Below the pieces are notes generated by a model. That model was not told the DNA's origin. It saw nothing but the letters and a program-made list of their open reading frames with translations, and made no database searches. This document shows positions 21,947 through 33,326 of a stretch of DNA of 64,000 bases, piece by piece; within the stretch, counting starts at the first letter, position 1, and each line of letters starts with the position of its first letter. The DNA is taken from NCBI GenBank assembly GCA_029379385.1, contig CM055608.1, positions 18,288,350 to 18,352,349 of the forward strand, in the 5' to 3' direction. The DNA is from Quillaja saponaria. Taxonomy: Eukaryota; Streptophyta; Magnoliopsida; Fabales; Quillajaceae. A program made the translations under genes and the position numbers.

Positions 21947-22592
21947 CTATTGAGCTGTGACATGAAAATCAACATTATTCCAGCATGAGTTTCTCAAGAA
22001 ACGATCAAGCCTCTTTAAAATTCTGCCCAAGCCCTCTTGTTTATTAGTCCATGTAAAACGAGACCCCGTATATGCTACTTCATGCAAATCACATGTTGTT
22101 AGAGTACCCATAAATTCAAAGGCAGCACAAGAATTAAATTGTGCGCTTGGCCCTTTTATTTCCTCTTGAGAAAGAACACAGTTGAAATCGCCACCTACTA
22201 TCCAGCCATGTGATCCAACTCGGTTGCAAACATTCATTAAATCATTCCATAGATCCATTCTTTCCACCCTAGTACATTTTGCATACACAAAAGAGAGGAA
22301 CGGGAGTATCTATTCTCGGATGGTGAACTTGCAAGGATACCTACTGACTATAATTTAGCACCTCCAAACAAGTAATTGAATCATCCCAAAAAAGCCACAA
22401 ATTGTTGTCAACATTAGATAAATAATTTGTGAAACCACAAAAAGTTGCAAGAGTGTCTAAATTTGCCATAGGACATTTTGGTTCTGAACTAATAATCATG
22501 GTGCAATTACGTAATCTTTTTAACTTTCGAAGCCTTCGTCTTGTTTTGATGTTTCTAATTCCCCTAACATTCCAATAAATGCGATTAATCAT
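21947..22592 (-). pseudogene. LINE AP endonuclease domain, copy 2
   Basis: Two segments in different frames form an L1-type endonuclease: YWNVRGIRN and SEPKCPMANLD (22592-22341), then HGWIVGGDFNCVL and RFTWTNKQEGLGRILKRLDR (22288-21947). The metal-binding Asn and the GGDFN motif are intact, but a frameshift and stop separate the halves. The enzyme would nick target DNA to prime reverse transcription. Confidence 0.8.
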
Positions 22593-23186
22593 TTGGAATT
22601 AGAAGAAAGTAATTTATTGCTGACCTTGGATGATGGTGTGTTCATGGTTGCCTTCATGCGTTCAACACCATCTTCCTTTAAAGCTCCAATGGAGCTCCCA
22701 TCCCCAACATAACTTAGCGGTTGAGAAGGTTGTTTTAGGGAACTCCTTTGGCTATGCTTGGGAGAGAGATTTAATGTATGTACCACCCTATTCAAATCTT
22801 CTCTTGAATTTAATTCAAAATTCTTAGAGCCATAAAAAGGATTCTGCACCTAGACAAAATTGTGCTGAAGGGACTCTCGGTCATGAGAGTTCTTGTCTGC
22901 TCCTCTGTCATTTAAGAAGTCAGGATGAACTTCTTGTTTATCTTGGTTGATTTCTTGTTTCTCTTCCACTAATTCTTGAATGCATAGATCTAACGCTGCA
23001 TGTGCTTGTGTCTTTTCCTGCTTTCTTTCGCCTTTTTCAATCCCTTTTGAATTCGGTTTAGTCATCATGCCTGAGGATTTATCTAAATATTATGACGGTC
23101 TGAGACCCTTTTTATGAATTAAGGGGCTGTGGTTGACATTGTTGAATGTTAATTTTGGGGTTATTCTAGTGTTGTTTTTTAGGACA

Positions 23187-24320
23187 ATGGAACCTAAAAC
23201 AAAGGCTAGCAAGCATGCCCGATCATCTAGACCAAGCTTTGACAACAACTGGTTCATCTCTGCTGCAGCTGAGAAGCATTTCATGATGGGCTTGTCATAA
23301 AGAAGGTTGTGGCACAGCGAGGCCTACACCTCAGCCTGGATTACTTCCTAGGGATGGCCAATCTAATCAACAATAGATAATGGGCCAATTTATGTGCATC
23401 ACCCCCAGCTGGAGTCATTGCAGTGGCTTAAGAAGTCTATGCTAACTTGGCAAAGAACACGGATAGTAGAGTCATGGTGTGAGGGAAGATGATTTCATTC
23501 ACAAGCACAGCAGTCAATGCATTTTATGGCATTTTCGAATATCCTCGAACCTGATGAGTACATGACTTATTCAAGCGAGATAGTAGACTATGATGAAGTG
23601 ATCAGTGCATTGTACACTTAAGGCATTGTGTGGAAACTGGCCAATGGAGAGCCAGTTCATTTCCAGGCTAGTCAGCTGCTAGCCCCTGCAAGGGCTTAGT
23701 ATTAATTTGTGCTCGCCAACATTCTTCCTAATGGACATGCTAGTGATGTGACTAAGGAGAGAGCCATTATGGTGTATGCTATTAGGTATGTCTATTAATG
23801 TTGGTAGAGTTATTCATAGTGCAATCTTTCAAGCAACAAACTTTGGGCACTTGGGTATTTGGTTTCCCTCACTTATCATGGAATTGTGCCATGGAGTTGG
23901 TATACTTTGGGAGGATATAGAGCCATTGATCTTACCCAAATGTACCATTGATGACAAACTTATGAACAAATTTCAAATCCAGAATGCTGAAGCTGATGAA
24001 GGTGATCTAGCAGCTCCAGCCCAACTTATTGGTCAGCTTTTCAAATCCAGAATGCTGAAGCTGATGAAGGTAATCCAGCTGCTCCAGCCCAGCCTATTTG
24101 TACAAAGAAGCTGACTTTGGCTCAACAAATTTCGAGACTAAAGGTGCAGTGTGCGGATAATTGGCAACACACACATGCTGTCAATCACCAAAATAATCAA
24201 ATGTTGAGGATGATGCTATAGCAACAAGGATGGGATCCTTCCACTTTTCCCCTTTGTCCAAAGCCACCTGCAACATTCCCAAGACCTGAGGAGGACATTG
24301 ACATAGATTTTGAGGAATGA
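23187..24320 (+). pseudogene. T32-type plant transposon ORF (copy II)
   Basis: ATG at 23187 starts MEPKTKASKHARSSRPSFDN, a basic N-terminus. The central domain is divergent (EPVHFQASQLLAPARA, then NGHASDVTKERAIMVYAI). The C-terminal half reads CHGVGILWEDIEPLILP and ends in acidic DIDIDFEE before a TGA at 24318-24320. Stops occur near 23430, 23600-23700 and elsewhere. A 68-bp tandem duplication (23971-24106) shifts the frame. Despite the divergence, the order of conserved blocks and the stop-to-purine-tract distance (85 bp) match the other copies. Confidence 0.7.
23971..24106 (+). repeat. 68-bp tandem duplication inside T32 ORF copy II
   Basis: The unit beginning TTTCAAATCCAGAATGCTGA at 23971 recurs at 24039. 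The copies differ at a few bases (GGTGATCTAGCAGC versus GGTAATCCAGCTGC). Since 68 is not a multiple of three, the duplication changes the reading frame. Confidence 0.85.
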
Positions 24321-25638
24321 GGGAAGGTTTCTTTTACTTTTTCTTTTCTTTCATTTTGTTATTTTCTTGTTTTTCTTTTCAAACATTGGGACAATGTTTA
24401 GTATAGGTTTGGGGAGGTAACTAAAGTTGTGTAATAATTCTCTTACTGTAAGTTAACTCCTGATGATGTGTAATTGACTAATTATGTTATTTGTAGTATG
24501 TTTTTTGTTGTGTGTTCAAAATATTGCAAGTTAATTTGTTAATGGTGTCTAATAACACCCTAATTCCCATGGTAGTATTATTTATGCATTGATTTTGACT
24601 TTGATAACATGTGGAAATGATTTTTTTGAATTTATTATAATAGTATTATTACACAATGCTATTATTGCCTAGGGTTGATGTTTTTAATGATTTTCTTCTT
24701 ATAAATTCTGTACTCTTTTTGACTTCCTTAATGAGTAAGAATTTCTCTTGAGATGAAATCCTAGGTGAAGCTTAGTTGAGAACATGATTTAGGCCATTTT
24801 TGAACTGGTAGAGCCTTTTTATATCCACCAATGATTCCATATTTTCTTAGTTACCCATTTTTTTGCCTAGTGCTTATTATTATTATTCTAACACATGCAT
24901 ATGCTAACCAATCTTTTATTTGTAAGACACATTTGCACCCTACTTCGTTAAGCATATTCAATATGTAGTTTTACTAAGTTTAAAGAAAGAATAAGCTTGA
25001 AGCAAATCTATGAGGAGCAGTGCATTATAAAGGAGAAAACGAAAAATATATTATGTGATGATTACATGAAAATTCCTTGACGATTCCTACAAACCAAAGG
25101 TTTGATATATATATATTTATATAAAATAAAGGGGGAGAAGAAAGAAGAAAGGAAGGAAAAGTAGGAAATATGTATGCCATATAATATCGGGTGATATAAA
25201 CTTTATAGAAACATTGAAGCCCAAGTATATGAGAATTAAGGTGTTGAAAACCAAAAGGTGGAAAAGAAGGGTGAACTCATGCAAGGAAGTTGTGCTTAGG
25301 GTACTTGAGCCAAAAATTCCATTTCATCAAACTTAACCTAGCCTGACATTACAAGCTAAATAAAAACCTATTGATTCTTGACTAAGTATTAGCTTACATT
25401 AGTGGAGAGGGGAAGCAAAAACTAAGTTAAGGAGTTAGAGTTAGTCTTTGAGTTAACTTGAGAATATTTTTGAAACCATCTGACTCTTGTGACAATGCCT
25501 TGCACACACACACATGAGGATTGCTTGAACATGATAAATTTGGAAATTATACTTGTGTGTTATCTTGAGTTAAATCTTTGTTATAAAATTTGAGGATTTT
25601 TAGCTTGTCATTGATAATTACTTGTGATGTTTTCATTC

Positions 25639-25676
25639 TTTTGCTAGAGACTAGCAAAATATTAGGTTTGGAGATG
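25639..25676 (+). promoter_or_regulatory. Hairpin and polypurine tract before 3' LTR (copy II)
   Basis: TTTTGCTAG-AGA-CTAGCAAAA (25639-25659) is a perfect 9-bp stem with a 3-nt loop. It is followed after 4 bp by the purine tract AGGTTTGGAGA and the LTR start. The homologous position in copies IV and V keeps a 7-bp version (TTTTGCT..AGCAAAA). The polypurine tract would prime plus-strand synthesis. Confidence 0.6.
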
Positions 25677-27222
25677 TGATAACTCTAGAATAATAGAGTT
25701 ATTTTACTATAAATTTAATTCATATTTGATCTTAATCCTAATATTTTAAGTTAGAGTACTAGTTAAATATAATGTTAAAATTGTTTTAGGTTGTTTTTAG
25801 GAATTTTGTAGAGTTTTTATCTTAATTAGGAGTAGTTTTCTGAATTTTGATATTTAATTTTTTTTAGGTGTCTTTGTAGTGTCCTAATGTGAATCAACGA
25901 AGGGAAGCTGATCAACTGGCATTGCAGCACTATATAAAATGAAGCTACGGCACCCCAAAAGGAAGAATGAAGGAAAAAAGGCAAAGAGTACAATGCCGAA
26001 GTGCCACCATCATGAAGTCACAACGCTAATACAAAGGGAGAAAAGTACTTAAGTCAGGGAGCTTGAAGCCGCAGCAGATGAAGATAGATGTCGCAGCGCC
26101 ATAAGGACGAAGCCATAGCAAAAAGGAAGGATGGCTTTCATAAAATAAGCAAAGAATTAACGCCACAAGGCCTATGAATGTTAGGCCACGGCATGGCAAA
26201 TGATGAGTCATATCAAGATTACATAGCTCATGTGAAGTCGCAGCGCCCTATATATTTGAGCCAGGGGGCTTGTACAGATTTTGAAGAGTTTGAAGATTTT
26301 AAGTTTACCCAAAATAGAAGGGAAAGGTTATAAATAAAAGAGGAGGGCTGAGGTTTAGATATAGTCTAAAGTTCGTGATAGATAAGAGATTGAGCGTACT
26401 TTCGAGCTAGAGGAGCAAGGTATGTTGAAGAGCTTGAAGACTGCCATCTTTATAGTTTTTTCTTATTCCTTTATTCTTTTTAGTTTCTTTGTATGTTCGT
26501 TATGATTTGCTTAGTTGTAGTTATGTTTACGTCTAATAGCATGAACTAATTCCTTTTTTCTAGGTTTGTGATGGAACTTAAATGTAATTTTATTTTATTT
26601 TATTTATGGATTGCTTAGGTTTTGGTAATAACGTTATTTATATCTTTCTATGTTTATTCCTTCTAATTGCTTGATCACCAATTAGATAGATCTGGTAATC
26701 TAAAGGAACCTTGACAAAAGAAATCTAGGTTAACCTTGAGTGATATAGCACATGTTTGAATTCTTTCACTTTATTGATTGAATTTGATTCTCATATAGGA
26801 TAGACATATAGCTATATACCATGTATAGCCAATTTAGGGTTGTTTTTAATAAATCTTATTTAATTAAGTTCTCATAGACATATAGTGAATTGAGTAAATA
26901 AGGTATGAATTATAAGCAATTGAAATATTCTTGTAACTAACTTGGAACCCTAGGTTAATAACATAATATTAGAACTGAGCACGATAGGATAAAGGTAATT
27001 CAAATGAAGTGTGAGTGAAATCATATTCCTAGGCCTTATTTACATAATCTCAAGTTCAGTTATTTTATTTGCTTGCTTTATTTTAATCATAATTAAAAAT
27101 CTCAATTATTCAATTGTCTAGATAATTTTAGAATTGATAAATTTTAGTAATTAACTTGATAGACTTAATTCCTCGTGGGACTGATCTTACTTGCTCTTTA
27201 TTACTCAGTAAATCTAACAACA
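25677..27222 (+). repeat. 3' LTR of T32 element copy II
   Basis: It begins TGATAACTCTAGAATAATAG directly after the polypurine tract and ends AAATCTAACAACA, giving about 1546 bp. The ends correspond to those of the inverted LTR at 35866-37230 (TGATAAGTC...TCCAACAACA). A 350-bp internal block (25900-26250) is unusually GC-rich, with recurring GCCGCAGC/GTCGCAGCGCC words. It contains no ORF and directly abuts gypsy RT sequence on its right. Confidence 0.75.
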
Positions 27223-27946
27223 CCTGCTAACCCAAGAAAGCTGCGAATCTCACTAATTGATGTTGGTCTTGGTCAACTCTCAACGGCTTTTGACCTTCTT
27301 TGAATCCACTTGCATCCCAACTTTATACCACATAACCTAAGAAAGCCACATTCTTTAACCAAAATTCACATTTTGTGAACTTAGTGTACAACCGGTGCTC
27401 TCATAGGGTTTGTAAAACTATTATGAGATATTGCTCATGTTCCTACTCACTCTTAGAATAAACTAAGATGTCGTCGATGATAACAATTACAAACCTATTT
27501 AGGAATGGTTTGACCACATAGTTCATTAAGTCCATAAATGTTGTAGGTGCTTTCATGAGTCCAAAAGACATCACTAAGAATTCGTAATGCCCATATCGAG
27601 TCTAGAAAGCCGTCTTTGGAATGTCCTCCTGCTTGATCTTTAGCTGATGGTAGTTTGACCTTAAGTCAATCTTGGAGAAACACTATGCTACTGGAAGCTA
27701 ATCATACAAGTTATCAATGTGTGGAAGAGGGTTGCAAACTGTCATCTTGTTAAGTTGTCGGGAATCTATGCACAACCTCATAAAACCATCCTTCTTCAAA
27801 ACAGACAACACTGGAGCACCCCAAGGTGAAGTGCTCGATTGCATGAAACCCTCTTCAAGTAAATCTTGCAACTGCTCCAACTCCTTAAGCCCTGTGGGAG
27901 ACATGCAGTAAAGGGGTATAAGAATTGGATTGGTACCAAGAGTCAA
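27223..27946 (-). pseudogene. Gypsy reverse transcriptase fragment
   Basis: An open 82-codon segment contains [19 protein letters not shown] and [11 protein letters not shown], the fingers-palm region of Ty3/gypsy RT. Past a stop, later pieces include [29 protein letters not shown] and [11 protein letters not shown] (catalytic DD kept, near 27465-27495), then EIRSFLGLAG at the broken end. Several premature stops are visible. Confidence 0.85.
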
Positions 27947-28179
27947 GTCAACATAAACTCAATATCCCAATCAGGAGGCAAACCCAGTAACTCATCAAGA
28001 AACACATTTAGAAACTTTCCTGCAACTTGAACTTGTTCCAAACTAGGCCCTGTACCTTCCATAACTCTCACGAAAGCGAAGTATGCCTTACACCCCTCTT
28101 TCGCATCATCTGCCTGGCACTAACGGCAGATACCAAGTTATGTAAGGCCACACTTCAATCTCCTTGGAATTGGAATTCA

Positions 28180-28400
28180 TACTGCCTATAATCTTAAAGG
28201 TAAATCAACTATGGCATGGCTAGAGGCCAACCAGTCCATACCCAGTATCATATCAAAATCCAACATAGCAAGTTGGATCAAAGTCTACAGACAACTCACA
28301 ATCGCCTACACAAACCACACAGTAGTGTGCTGAGTATCAAACCAGTACTGAGTTGACCCCTGTAACTGAAACGATGCAACCTCAACGGTAAGGTCATCTG
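28180..28400 (-). pseudogene. Gypsy protease remnant
   Basis: The minus strand reads LDFDMILGMDWLASSHA at about 28200-28250. This is the conserved C-terminal block of Ty3/gypsy aspartic proteases upstream of RT. The active-site region further upstream is not cleanly readable. Confidence 0.7.
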
Positions 28401-28439
28401 GACAACAAATCACTTTCAACCTCTTCTCGACTTTGTCAA

Positions 28440-28915
28440 TAAATAACTATGGGTCCTCACCATTACTAGAATCAGAGAAAGATAGGGGCTTCAGCTTCAA
28501 GAAACTCTCTAGCAAACCTTCAATCCTCGGCATCGATGCCACCAGTGTCAAAGTAATAGCAATTGGTGCTAGTCAGCTCAGCACAACGCTGCGAAGTAAG
28601 AAGCTCAGTCATTGTATCTATGACTCTGCTGACATCCTCTGCCAAAGTAGTCAATGCCTGATTCAAGATTGAAACCCCGATTGAAGCATTAACTGTTGTT
28701 TGTAACTAGGCAAAGCTGGAGGAGCTGGTGGAACCTCCTAAGGTGGAGTAACAACCTCATCATATGCCTTAACAACTAGGACATGACCTCCCCAAGAAAT
28801 GTCTTTATTGCATCCCCTGATAGGCACCACATCCCACGGAAGGTGGAGCAGAGGTCTCATCACTAACTTTCTGACCTCTCTCTTGGGAAGCCATCCTATT
28901 AGTCCTAAGTGCCAT
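28440..28915 (-). pseudogene. Gypsy gag N-terminal remnant
   Basis: A likely start MALRTNRMASQERGQKVSD lies at about 28914 (minus), some 170 bp downstream of the primer site. Proline/serine-rich coding-like sequence follows, with stops, to about 28440. The rest of gag appears deleted before the protease block. Confidence 0.5.
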
Positions 28916-29083
28916 CGTTACCCAAGCACCAAAGTCAAACAAAGCAAACAATTCATCAATCACCCAATAAACCCAGGGAACTCATATATCAAGATAGCAA
29001 GAAGCGAGTAAAAATGGAATGAATAATAATGAAGACCCAATGAACGAATATGAATCCTAAGCTCCATTGAAAAGAAACCTAGA

Positions 29084-29095
29084 GCTTTGATACCA
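29084..29095 (-). promoter_or_regulatory. tRNA-Met primer-binding site of gypsy element
   Basis: The minus strand reads TGGTATCAAAGC, 11 of 12 matches to the initiator tRNA-Met complement. It is separated by 4 bp from the LTR end (GGTCGTGACA), the normal 5' LTR-PBS arrangement. Confidence 0.8.
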
Positions 29096-29099
29096 ACTT

Positions 29100-31590
29100 T
29101 GTCACGACCAAAACTGGTCGTGGCAACTGAATGGGTCAAGGTGAACATAGGCTCACCATGACCCAAACAAGCCTACAAAGGTTCTCAAAAACAAAACAAA
29201 AATGTTACCCATCTAAAACTCAGATGATCAAAAGGTTGTAACCTTGATAAAACAATATCATAATACATAAATGGTCATCCATGACCGAAAGCACATATCT
29301 AAACAAAAGCAAATCCCATAATAAGGTTGTAGTGGAGTCTAAATACAAATACAAAGATACAAACATCTAGATACAAAAGATAAAAATGATACTAGGCCTA
29401 TGCTGAAAACAAAGGCTGGGCATACCAAAAAGAAACTTTACATGAACACCTTCTTCTGAACCAAAACTTGGATTACAAGATCAGCCATCTGAAACAAAAT
29501 CATCAACTAACGAGGGTGAGTCACAAAGACTCTGTGAGTAGACAATACATAGTATAGCAAGTGGGGAAAAAGCCAAATCATGAATGATTTACCAATAAAC
29601 AATTTACAAAAAGATACAATGATACATTTGAAATGTAAGCAATAAACCATTGTCAACAACCATTTAGGGAAAGAGCTATAACTGAAATATTAAAACAAAG
29701 TAAATAAACTATTTGTCACAACCATGTGGTGAAAGAGTTATAATGGAAATCTTAAAACAAAGTAACTAAACCATTTGTCACAACCATTTGGTGAAAGAGT
29801 TCTAACTGAAATCTTAAAACAATGTAAATTAACCATTTGTCACAACCATTTTATGAAAAGCATCTGTAAGCATTGTACATTGTCAGAACTATTAAACTGC
29901 TATACCCATAACGTACAATGAGTTAGTGTCAAACCCTTGCTAACTAGGGTGTCAAATCTGTCAATTCCAATACAAACCGTTGAACCCATAGGTTATAACG
30001 AGTTAGTGCCAAATCCCCACTAACTAGGGTATCAAACTCATTACCACGTATGTTGGCCTACACACAGTGTTAGGGCATCCCTCTCTAGCTAGGTACCATA
30101 TCCAAAAAATATACTATGTGCACACAGGCTAAACTATACCTTGTTAGCTAAGGTGTTCTGACAAGTACCATTCCTTCAAGCAATCTAAAAGAAAAATAGA
30201 ATACTTGAATAACAAAGATATACCAAGACGAAAACTAGGAAAATCAATGGAAGAATATCCGAAATCATTATCCAAATAACAAACATTCTGATATTTACTT
30301 TCTAAACCAAATAAGTCCATTAAATCCAAAATCAAATATAGTTGTACACCAATAATCAAATTAACATAAATAAACTTTCTTTCCAAGTGACAATATTAAT
30401 TTCAAATATATTCAAAGCATATGTCCATTGACACTTATCAAATAAGAGATGATGAAATTTTAAAGTGCTTGTCTATGATGACTATGTTCAAGAATGTAAA
30501 GTAACTAAGAAGTTATTTAAAATGGATCTTTAAAATGTGTACTGGTTCAAATGCACTTTAGAAATCATTTACTTAAAAACTAATTTGAAAAGCTTGAAAG
30601 ATCAAAAGTCAAGTTTATGTAAAACATGTTTATACGAAAAGTAGTTTTGGAATTGAAAAGTAATGATGCATGTGGTGAGTTCAATGAAAACACTACACTA
30701 GGAACTATCCACTCACAGTACAAGCGAAGCTTCCAAGAATGCTGGGATCTAAAGTCACCCAACAGAAAGTGCAGGAGTTTCCAACGAGCCTATACCAATT
30801 GCAAACAAGATTCCGAAATAATTAATAAGAGCTAACAAAAGCTTGAGAAACTAAATGGCATAATTAATAGAATAGGAATAATGAGTTCCCCACAAAACCC
30901 TAATTCAAAGTTAACCCCAAATAACATATTCTAACCCACAAGCAAACATCCAAATCCAACAAATGCCAAAAGTGGCAAAAATGCTAAATACCAAGATTCT
31001 TAAAGTTTCGCAAACTAACAAAAATGGAAAATTCCAAGAATTTTCCAAATCCAACAATTTCGAAGTATGTTTTAGAATTACTCATTTGTCCAAATCAACC
31101 CAATAATTCCATTTCCCACTTAAAACAACTTACAATTCAAAAAAATCCCAAAACTTGAATTTACACAATTTTGACATTAAGTTCCCAACTAACATTCCAA
31201 CACCAAAATGACATTCTTGTATTTGAATTTTCACAACCAAACACCTACACGAATAACCAAGACTTAATTCATCAAAATTCCAATAAGTAACATTAGGCTA
31301 CGATTTCTAATTTTGGAAAAACTATAGGAATTCAAATTACCCAAAATTGGAATCAAAAGAACACAATTTCATTTGCAATTCCCAGCTCACAAATAAATAA
31401 CCCATAGGCTACTAATTTACCTTGATGATTAGGGTGGGCTGTTTTGGGTGGCTTTTAGGAGCTATTTTTAGGTTGCTACTTAGAGCTGGAAATAAGTCTG
31501 AAATGGAGGGGAAAGGGGGCTGGAACAGCCATTAAAAGCAATTGAAAAACAGACTGAAACTTGGCCAAATTTGGGGTTGAATTTCTAGGC
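29100..31590 (-). repeat. 5' LTR of the gypsy element, right end truncated
   Basis: On the plus strand it starts TGTCACGACCA. A perfect 8-bp hairpin (29103-29122, CACGACCA-AAAC-TGGTCGTG) sits at the very LTR end. The block GGGTGAGTCACAAAGACTCTG (29514) recurs in related form at 51150, another LTR of the same style. The LTR body has no ORF and contains 62-bp tandem repeats. The expected opposite terminus is not found; near 31590 the sequence passes into a T32-family LTR, so the LTR is truncated. Confidence 0.65.
29645..29892. repeat. 62-bp tandem repeats inside gypsy LTR
   Basis: About 3.5 units begin at 29645, 29707, 29769 and 29831 with a regular period of 62 bp. Each has the core CATTTGTCACAACCATTTGG followed by TGAAAGAG..AACTGAAATCTTAAAACAA. 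The unit is degenerate, with no spacer structure. A second, longer two-copy repeat (GAGTTAGTG..AAA..CTAACTAGGGT) follows at about 29905-30040. Confidence 0.85.
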
Positions 31591-31599
31591 TGTTTCTTG

Positions 31600-31956
31600 C
31601 TAAACTTGATTTACTCTATATTCCTACAATGCAATGCCAGACAAGCCTGATTGTGTCATTCTAATGCTGTAGCCTCATTTTTTCGTGGTGTAGGTGCCTT
31701 TGCAAATTAGCTTTCAAAAAGGACTACTTGAAGTATTGTACCTTAAAAACACACAAACAAAGTCAAATAGGAATGAAACTCTTTTTCAAAAGCTAAATCC
31801 TAATTAAAAAGAACTAAAACTTAACATCTTCATGCAATATGAATTAAATTAAGAACTAAGCTAAAACAAAACAACTCGTAAAGCAAAGCTTAAGAACATA
31901 ACTAAAATGAATGAACAAAGTGCTGTAGAATAAGATATTTCATAAATTTATCGCAC
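31600..31956 (-). repeat. Truncated 3' LTR of T32 element copy IV
   Basis: On the minus strand it begins TGCGATAAATTTATGAAATA directly after the polypurine tract AAGTTTGGGGG and resembles the first 350 bp of the LTR at 37230-35866. It is cut by the gypsy LTR near 31590-31600, so only the start is left. Confidence 0.65.
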
Positions 31957-33326
31957 CCCCAAACTTAAGGTTTTGCTAGTCCTCGAGCAAAATAGTAAGA
32001 CAAACAATTTAAAAATGACATGGTAAAAGATCAATTACACTAAACAATAATATCCTCAAAAGTTTCACCGAATGCCAACTCAGTGTCATCCAAAAGGTAT
32101 CATTCAAAGTCATGTTCCATACAAGAGCAAGCATCAATTTCAAATGGATTTCTTGTATGGGTATGAATATGATATCTTTACCTAGAATTGCATGCAACCT
32201 GAATAGGTTTATGCCTATTTAAAATCCCGCTTAGCATTCGAACCCCTTAAGTTTTCTTTCATTCCTCTCTATACTAATGTAGATTATCACTAAGCCAAAG
32301 ATTAATAGGTCTTTCAAAGCTTAAAACATAGGCTAGGGCAACGGTATGATAAAGAAAATTTAAAAGGCACAAGTTGTCCTATGCACCTAAATCAATCTAG
32401 ACCTTTGCAAAGCTTTTACACATCCCAAGTTCTTCCATTTTGACTTGTTATTTTCTTTTTCACCATCTTCAAAAAAAATTTCTTTTCATTCTTTTGCTTG
32501 TATTTTTGCTTACTTGTCATACCCCCTAAAACACAACCGATACTCTTGTTATTATTTTTTTTTTTCAACTCCTCCATAAGACACAATTGATACTCTTGCT
32601 TTTTTTTTCTTTTTTTTTCTTTCAACTCTTCCTTTTCTCCTTTACTTAGCATAGCTTAATGTTTATCTAGAACAATCAAATGCTTGAGAGTAAGGGTTCA
32701 AAACAGGTATTAACAATAAACGATGTAAGCAAATAATGTGGGTGATCAAGATAAAGGCTTAATAGGGTAAATGGGGTCTACTAAGGATATAAAATAACAA
32801 GGTTAGCTTGAAAGGCTCAAACAGTCCAAAGATGGCCTAAATTATATACTTAACTTAGCTTTGTCTAGGATTTTGCCTCCAGAGGGAATCAAGCAAATTT
32901 TTGGATTTTACACCAAACATGGACATGTTCAACATAAATATCTCTAGGTAAGCAACATAATCCCAAGAAAAAGATCATGTGTACAATGTATGTTGGAAAT
33001 CATATCCTACTATGCTACTAACTCAAGAATTTAAACACAAATGTCAAGATTACACAATAAACAATTTCTTATAATAGGATAGGGAAATTTCATCATATAG
33101 TATAATAGCATCTGAACCAATCGACACAATAGAATCAACTAAACATTCTAAGTATGTAGCAACATAGAACACCCTAAGTACGTAGCAACATAGAACCATA
33201 CAAAAACATAAATCTTGCCAAACACCCCCAAAATTAAACATGACATTTTCCCTAGCGGAAAAATAATAGAAAAAAAAAAGTAAGAAATGGAAAATCCCTT
33301 AACAATGGAAGCAAGGTGAAGAGTGC
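31957..33326 (-). mobile_element. T32 element copy IV, 3' noncoding region
   Basis: No coding sequence is seen. The internal purine tract lies at 33223-33239 (minus, TTTAATTTTGGGGGTG), 88 bp after the ORF stop; the terminal polypurine tract lies at 31955-31968. The 31-bp block covering tract and hairpin (31962-31992) is identical to 37239-37269 in copy V. Pyrimidine-rich low-complexity stretches (32440-32640) lie in between. Confidence 0.7.

Larger units (their letters stand above)
18766..23085 (-). mobile_element. LINE (plant L1), 5'-truncated, copy 2
   Basis: The minus strand carries, in order, the ORF1 C-terminal part (23068-22589), AP-type endonuclease (22592-21947), a damaged RT (about 21700-20600), zf-RVT (20192-19815), RNase H (19603-19076) and a poly(A) tail (T-run at about 18760-18778). 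The DUF4283 part of ORF1 seen in the 37-42 kb copy is missing, so it is 5'-truncated near 23085. The 3' half is repeated at 1446-2918. I found no clear target duplication. Confidence 0.85.
23086..25676 (+). mobile_element. T32 LTR element copy II, internal region
   Basis: A short leader, the T32 ORF (23187-24320), an internal purine tract (24405-24417), about 1.25 kb of noncoding AT-rich DNA, a hairpin (25639-25659) and a terminal polypurine tract (25664-25674) lead into a 3' LTR. No protease, RT, RNase H or integrase motif is visible in any frame, so the element would be non-autonomous. The 5' LTR is absent: a LINE abuts the left end. Confidence 0.7.
27223..29095 (-). mobile_element. Ty3/gypsy chromovirus (Del/Tekay-like) internal fragment
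   Basis: On the minus strand, a primer site (29095-29084) is followed by a gag start, a protease remnant and RT up to EIRSFLGLAG, where the fragment is cut at 27223 by the T32 LTR. The middle of gag (including any zinc knuckle) is missing, and RNase H, integrase and chromodomain are not present. Multiple stops make it inactive. The lineage is inferred from RT wording, the tRNA-Met primer and the LTR style. Confidence 0.8.

Noticed and set aside
29645..29892. CRISPR-like repeat array
   Set aside because: Units are directly tandem with no unique spacers, lie in a plant LTR, and there are no cas genes.
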